A DNA stretch of 9,831 nucleotides from Candidatus Delongbacteria bacterium (GTDB lineage: Bacteria > CAIWAD01 > BS150m-G50). Position numbers and translations under genes: made by a program. A model generated the notes under the pieces. It was not told the DNA's origin and did no database searches. It saw nothing but the letters and a program-made list of their open reading frames with translations. Shown here piece by piece: positions 7,325 through 9,831 of this stretch; positions within the stretch are counted from its first letter, which is position 1, and each line of letters begins with the position of its first letter. Where the stretch lies: NCBI GenBank assembly GCA_016784425.1, contig JADHUQ010000084.1:1-9831 (forward strand). Direction: 5' to 3'.

Positions 7325-9432
7325 TGAAGCACAGTCTTTACTATATTGCTCTTCTGGCAGGTTCACTCCTGTTTACAGCAATAATGATCAGTGAGAGTTC
7401 CGGAAGTCAACCAGCGATGCAGAACCATACTTCCATCCCTGCTGTTGACTGCTTCAGCCAATCTGTTCCAGGTTCTCAGCAACACAGGATTACCCTCGAT
7501 CTCTTTCCGGCAACCCATCAACTGGTGATGAGTGATACCCTTTTTCTGCCAGCCGGGATCAATGAGTTTCTGCTGAACCGGCATTTCAACATCACACATC
7601 TGAGTGCAATCGATCAGGAGATCAGCTTTACCGTTACTCCTGCGGAAGAGGGCGAAGATGAAAATCAACTGAACAGAATCAATCTGACTTCCGGAAGTCC
7701 AGGACCACTCACCCTCATCATCGCCGCTGAAGGGGAGCTGTTTGAATCGACGAGTGATGTCTCTTTTTCACATGAAAATGTCGGCCGGGAGATATCTGCC
7801 ACAGTTTCTGATGAAGGGATCTATCTCTCCAGCGCGGCCGGCTGGTATCCGCTGGTCGATGCAGAACCGGGCTGTTTCCAGGTGACCGTCAGCTCCCCGG
7901 AGTCGATAGAATGCCTGACCGACGGCAGGTTGATCCGGCAGGAAGTGGCGGCTGGAAGACAAACAGCAGTCTGGCGCACCCTGCATCCGACCGATGGGCT
8001 GATTCTGATAGGTGGTCTCTATCACATCAACAGTCGTGAAACCGCCGGTGGTCAAACTGTCTATACCTGGTTTCTTGCCGATGATCCCCAGCTGACCGAT
8101 ACCTATCTGACACAATCGGTACGATATATCGAGATGTACAGCCAGCTGTTGTCCAACTGCCCCTATGACCGTTTCACAGTCGTGGAGAACTTTTTTCCCA
8201 CCGGTTACGGCATGCCCGGCTGGACGCTGCTGGGTGGTGACATCATCCGCCTGCCCTTTATCCCCTACACCTCCCTCGGTCATGAGATTCTGCACAACTG
8301 GTGGGGAAACTCGGTCTTTGTCGATGATTCATTAGGTAACTGGTGTGAGGGGATCACGGTTTATCAGGCGGACTATCTATACAAACTCCAGAAGAGCGCC
8401 GCTGATGCCCGTCGTTACCGCAAGGATGCCCTGAAACAATTCACCTCTTATGTCACCGGGGAGAACGACCTGCCGCTGGTGGAATTCCGGGAGCGGCATA
8501 ACCCCGCAACCCGTGCCATCGGGTATGGCAAGTACATGATGCTGTTCCATATGATCGAAGAGATTATCGGTCCGGCAGCTTTCCAGAGGGCACTCCAGGA
8601 GGTTATCGCCCGGAACACCTACCAGCGCGCTTCGTTTGCAGATTTTATCATCGCCTTCAGCGGACAGGGTGGCCGCGATCTGGAACCATTTGTTGAGGGC
8701 TGGCTGCATCAGCTGGGTGCGGCCCGTCTGGAGCTGGGTACCACCGACTGGGATGGTAGTTACCTGACAATGGAACTGCATCAAACGGAGCCGGTTTTTC
8801 AACTGGAGTTGCCGGTACGCCTTACGACTGCAACCGGTGTTATCGATACTACCCTGGCATTTTCCAGTGTCAGGAGCAGCTTCAGCCTGCCGGTCGCAAA
8901 ACTGCAGCAGCTGGAAATCGATCCTGATTATCACACCTGGCGTTACCTGTGGCCGGCAGAGATGGAACCGTCGATGGAACAGGCACTGGCTGATCCAACA
9001 CCATTTTTTATCGCGGGTGCAAACAGCTCCTCGGAGGCAGTCGAACTCTTTGCCAACGCTATCAGTGAGGCGCCCGCCACCGATCATTTTTTGGCAGCGG
9101 GAACACCTCTGCCCGGCAGCGGGACCTGTTATCTGATCAATCCGGTACAGATTCCTGCCGGCATCTCCACCCATTTTGAGATCTCGGGCAACCAGGTTTC
9201 TTTTGAGGATCAAGACTACAATCTTGACGAAGCGACCCTGGTTCTGGTGGAGCGGATCAGCGGTGAGGTGGAACAGACCGTCGTCTTTATCTTTACGAAC
9301 ACCGATCCAACCCGTCTGGGGAAAAGGCTGCAGCATTACGGAAAATACTCCTGGCTGGTTTTCCAGGAGGGGCGCAACAGTGGTAAGGGTTACTGGCCGG
9401 TTACCGACTCCCCCTTGACACGCAGCTGGTAA
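7321..9432 (+). CDS. Exported M1-like (gluzincin) metallopeptidase with atypical GxM motif
   Basis: The 703-residue product begins with a hydrophobic signal segment (about residues 5-25, ALLAGSLLF). A beta-rich N-terminal part precedes a gluzincin catalytic domain. HEILH at 321-325 supplies two zinc His and the catalytic Glu; E343 in NWCEG is the likely third ligand, with 17 residues between instead of the 18 usual in M1. The segment GYGMPGW (295-301) takes the place of GxMEN, without its Glu. Y402 in IGYGKY matches the transition-state Tyr. Residues from about 550 form a separate C-terminal region ending in YGKYSWLVF, which I do not recognise as a named domain. The protein is probably a periplasmic or surface peptidase. 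Aminopeptidase activity should not be assumed, because the missing Glu normally holds the substrate's free N-terminus. It is coupled to the M16 gene. Confidence 0.85.
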   Translation: MMKHSLYYIALLAGSLLFTAIMISESSGSQPAMQNHTSIPAVDCFSQSVPGSQQHRITLDLFPATHQLVMSDTLFLPAGINEFLLNRHFNITHLSAIDQEISFTVTPAEEGEDENQLNRINLTSGSPGPLTLIIAAEGELFESTSDVSFSHENVGREISATVSDEGIYLSSAAGWYPLVDAEPGCFQVTVSSPESIECLTDGRLIRQEVAAGRQTAVWRTLHPTDGLILIGGLYHINSRETAGGQTVYTWFLADDPQLTDTYLTQSVRYIEMYSQLLSNCPYDRFTVVENFFPTGYGMPGWTLLGGDIIRLPFIPYTSLGHEILHNWWGNSVFVDDSLGNWCEGITVYQADYLYKLQKSAADARRYRKDALKQFTSYVTGENDLPLVEFRERHNPATRAIGYGKYMMLFHMIEEIIGPAAFQRALQEVIARNTYQRASFADFIIAFSGQGGRDLEPFVEGWLHQLGAARLELGTTDWDGSYLTMELHQTEPVFQLELPVRLTTATGVIDTTLAFSSVRSSFSLPVAKLQQLEIDPDYHTWRYLWPAEMEPSMEQALADPTPFFIAGANSSSEAVELFANAISEAPATDHFLAAGTPLPGSGTCYLINPVQIPAGISTHFEISGNQVSFEDQDYNLDEATLVLVERISGEVEQTVVFIFTNTDPTRLGKRLQHYGKYSWLVFQEGRNSGKGYWPVTDSPLTRSW

Positions 9433-9435
9433 AAC

Positions 9436-9463
9436 GCAACGGCGGGAGATCCGCTACGGTTGC
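9436..9463 (+). other. Possible hairpin after the M1-like gene
   Basis: GCAAC pairs with GTTGC and, inside, GCGG pairs with CCGC around GAGAT, giving a GC-rich stem with an uneven internal loop just after the M1-like stop. No T run follows, so it is not a standard terminator. It may slow or protect the transcript, or mean nothing. The rest of 9433-9566 shows no gene and no clear promoter. Confidence 0.3.
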
Positions 9464-9566
9464 ATCTGAGCAATGTCTGTAACGTCTCGAGGAAGCTTTC
9501 GACAGCTGTAGTATCCCGCAGGGGTAAAACCATTTATCTGTTTATGCGAGAAGATAGTCAAACAAC

Positions 9567-9831
9567 ATGAGTGTCCTGAAACGAGCAGCTGCTGGCAGGT
9601 TTATGTATAACTGGCAGTCAAATGTGGTCGGCAGTCTGAAAGGCAGACCGTTAATGTTATTGTTGCTGTTATTGTCGCTGGGTCAATTTGCCCGGGCCGA
9701 CAGCCCGACCCCTACAACTGCTGCTCCTTACAGTACAGCTGCCGATACGCTTTTATCAGCCTATAAACCTGCGGGTCAATTCAGGCAACCGGGTATAAAT
9801 GCCTACCTGACCGGTCTGAGGTGCAGTCGCC
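9567..9831 (+). CDS. Unrecognised exported protein (3' partial)
   Basis: An open frame runs from ATG 9567 to the right edge without a stop (88 codons visible); an in-frame TAG at 9555-9557 bounds it upstream. Near residues 27-44 there is a signal peptide: a basic KGRP, then a seven-residue run of M and L (MLLLLLL), then LGQFARA before ADSPTP, with a likely cut after ARA. The mature part begins with a Pro/Thr/Ala-rich stretch, which suggests a linker or exposed N-terminus. Starts at 9603 and 9654 are also possible; 9567 and 9603 lack clear ribosome binding sites, while 9654 has AAAGG about 10 nt upstream but leaves almost no basic N-region. It follows the M1-like gene on the same strand by 134 nt, so it may belong to the same unit or start a new one. 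The family cannot be told from this fragment. Confidence 0.6.
   Translation, partial: MSVLKRAAAGRFMYNWQSNVVGSLKGRPLMLLLLLLSLGQFARADSPTPTTAAPYSTAADTLLSAYKPAGQFRQPGINAYLTGLRCSR

Noticed and set aside
8377..9336. 319-codon open frame on the minus strand opposite the M1-like gene
   Set aside because: It lies fully within a gene whose plus-strand frame carries clear zinc-peptidase motifs. Its translation is rich in Cys, Gln and Arg with no recognisable domain or signal. It is an antisense shadow.

Overview
The window is about 9.8 kb of ordinary bacterial gene-dense DNA. It suggests a diderm (Gram-negative-type) bacterium: there is an hflK/hflC pair, several proteins carry Sec-type signal peptides, and starts have AGGAG-like ribosome binding sites. 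GC content looks moderate, slightly above half by eye. The sequence alone does not let me name a phylum, and an uncultured lineage is plausible.

Region 1 (1-1738, + strand) is the 3' end of a bacterial microcompartment (BMC) operon. It holds a 5'-truncated PduS-type flavo/iron-sulfur electron carrier, translationally coupled to a PduT-type tandem-BMC shell protein that keeps the cysteine at position 38. In the Pdu system these two proteins are thought to carry electrons across the protein shell. The signature enzyme of this BMC lies upstream of the window, so its substrate cannot be told from here.

Region 2 (1763-3731, - strand) is an hflK-hflC operon that converges on the BMC operon. A perfect 10-bp hairpin between them fits best as the hflC terminator. 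HflK and HflC form a membrane SPFH complex that in known bacteria binds the FtsH protease. No ftsH gene is in view.

Region 3 (3732-3998) is the gap between divergent genes and presumably holds promoters in both directions. I could not define either promoter convincingly.

Region 4 (3999-9831, + strand) is a tight gene series: a YihX-like HAD phosphatase, an exported double-domain M16 zinc peptidase and an exported M1-like (gluzincin) metallopeptidase. After a 134-bp gap comes the start of a fourth, unrecognised exported protein that runs off the end. The two peptidases overlap by 4 nt and probably act together outside the cytoplasm. The M1-like protein lacks the Glu of the usual GxMEN aminopeptidase motif, so its specificity is open.

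I found no RNA genes, CRISPR arrays, insertion sequences or other signs of mobile DNA. Nothing here is a clearly new system. The points most worth a second look are the unknown BMC type upstream, the atypical M1 active site, and an 8-G run inside the HAD catalytic motif.
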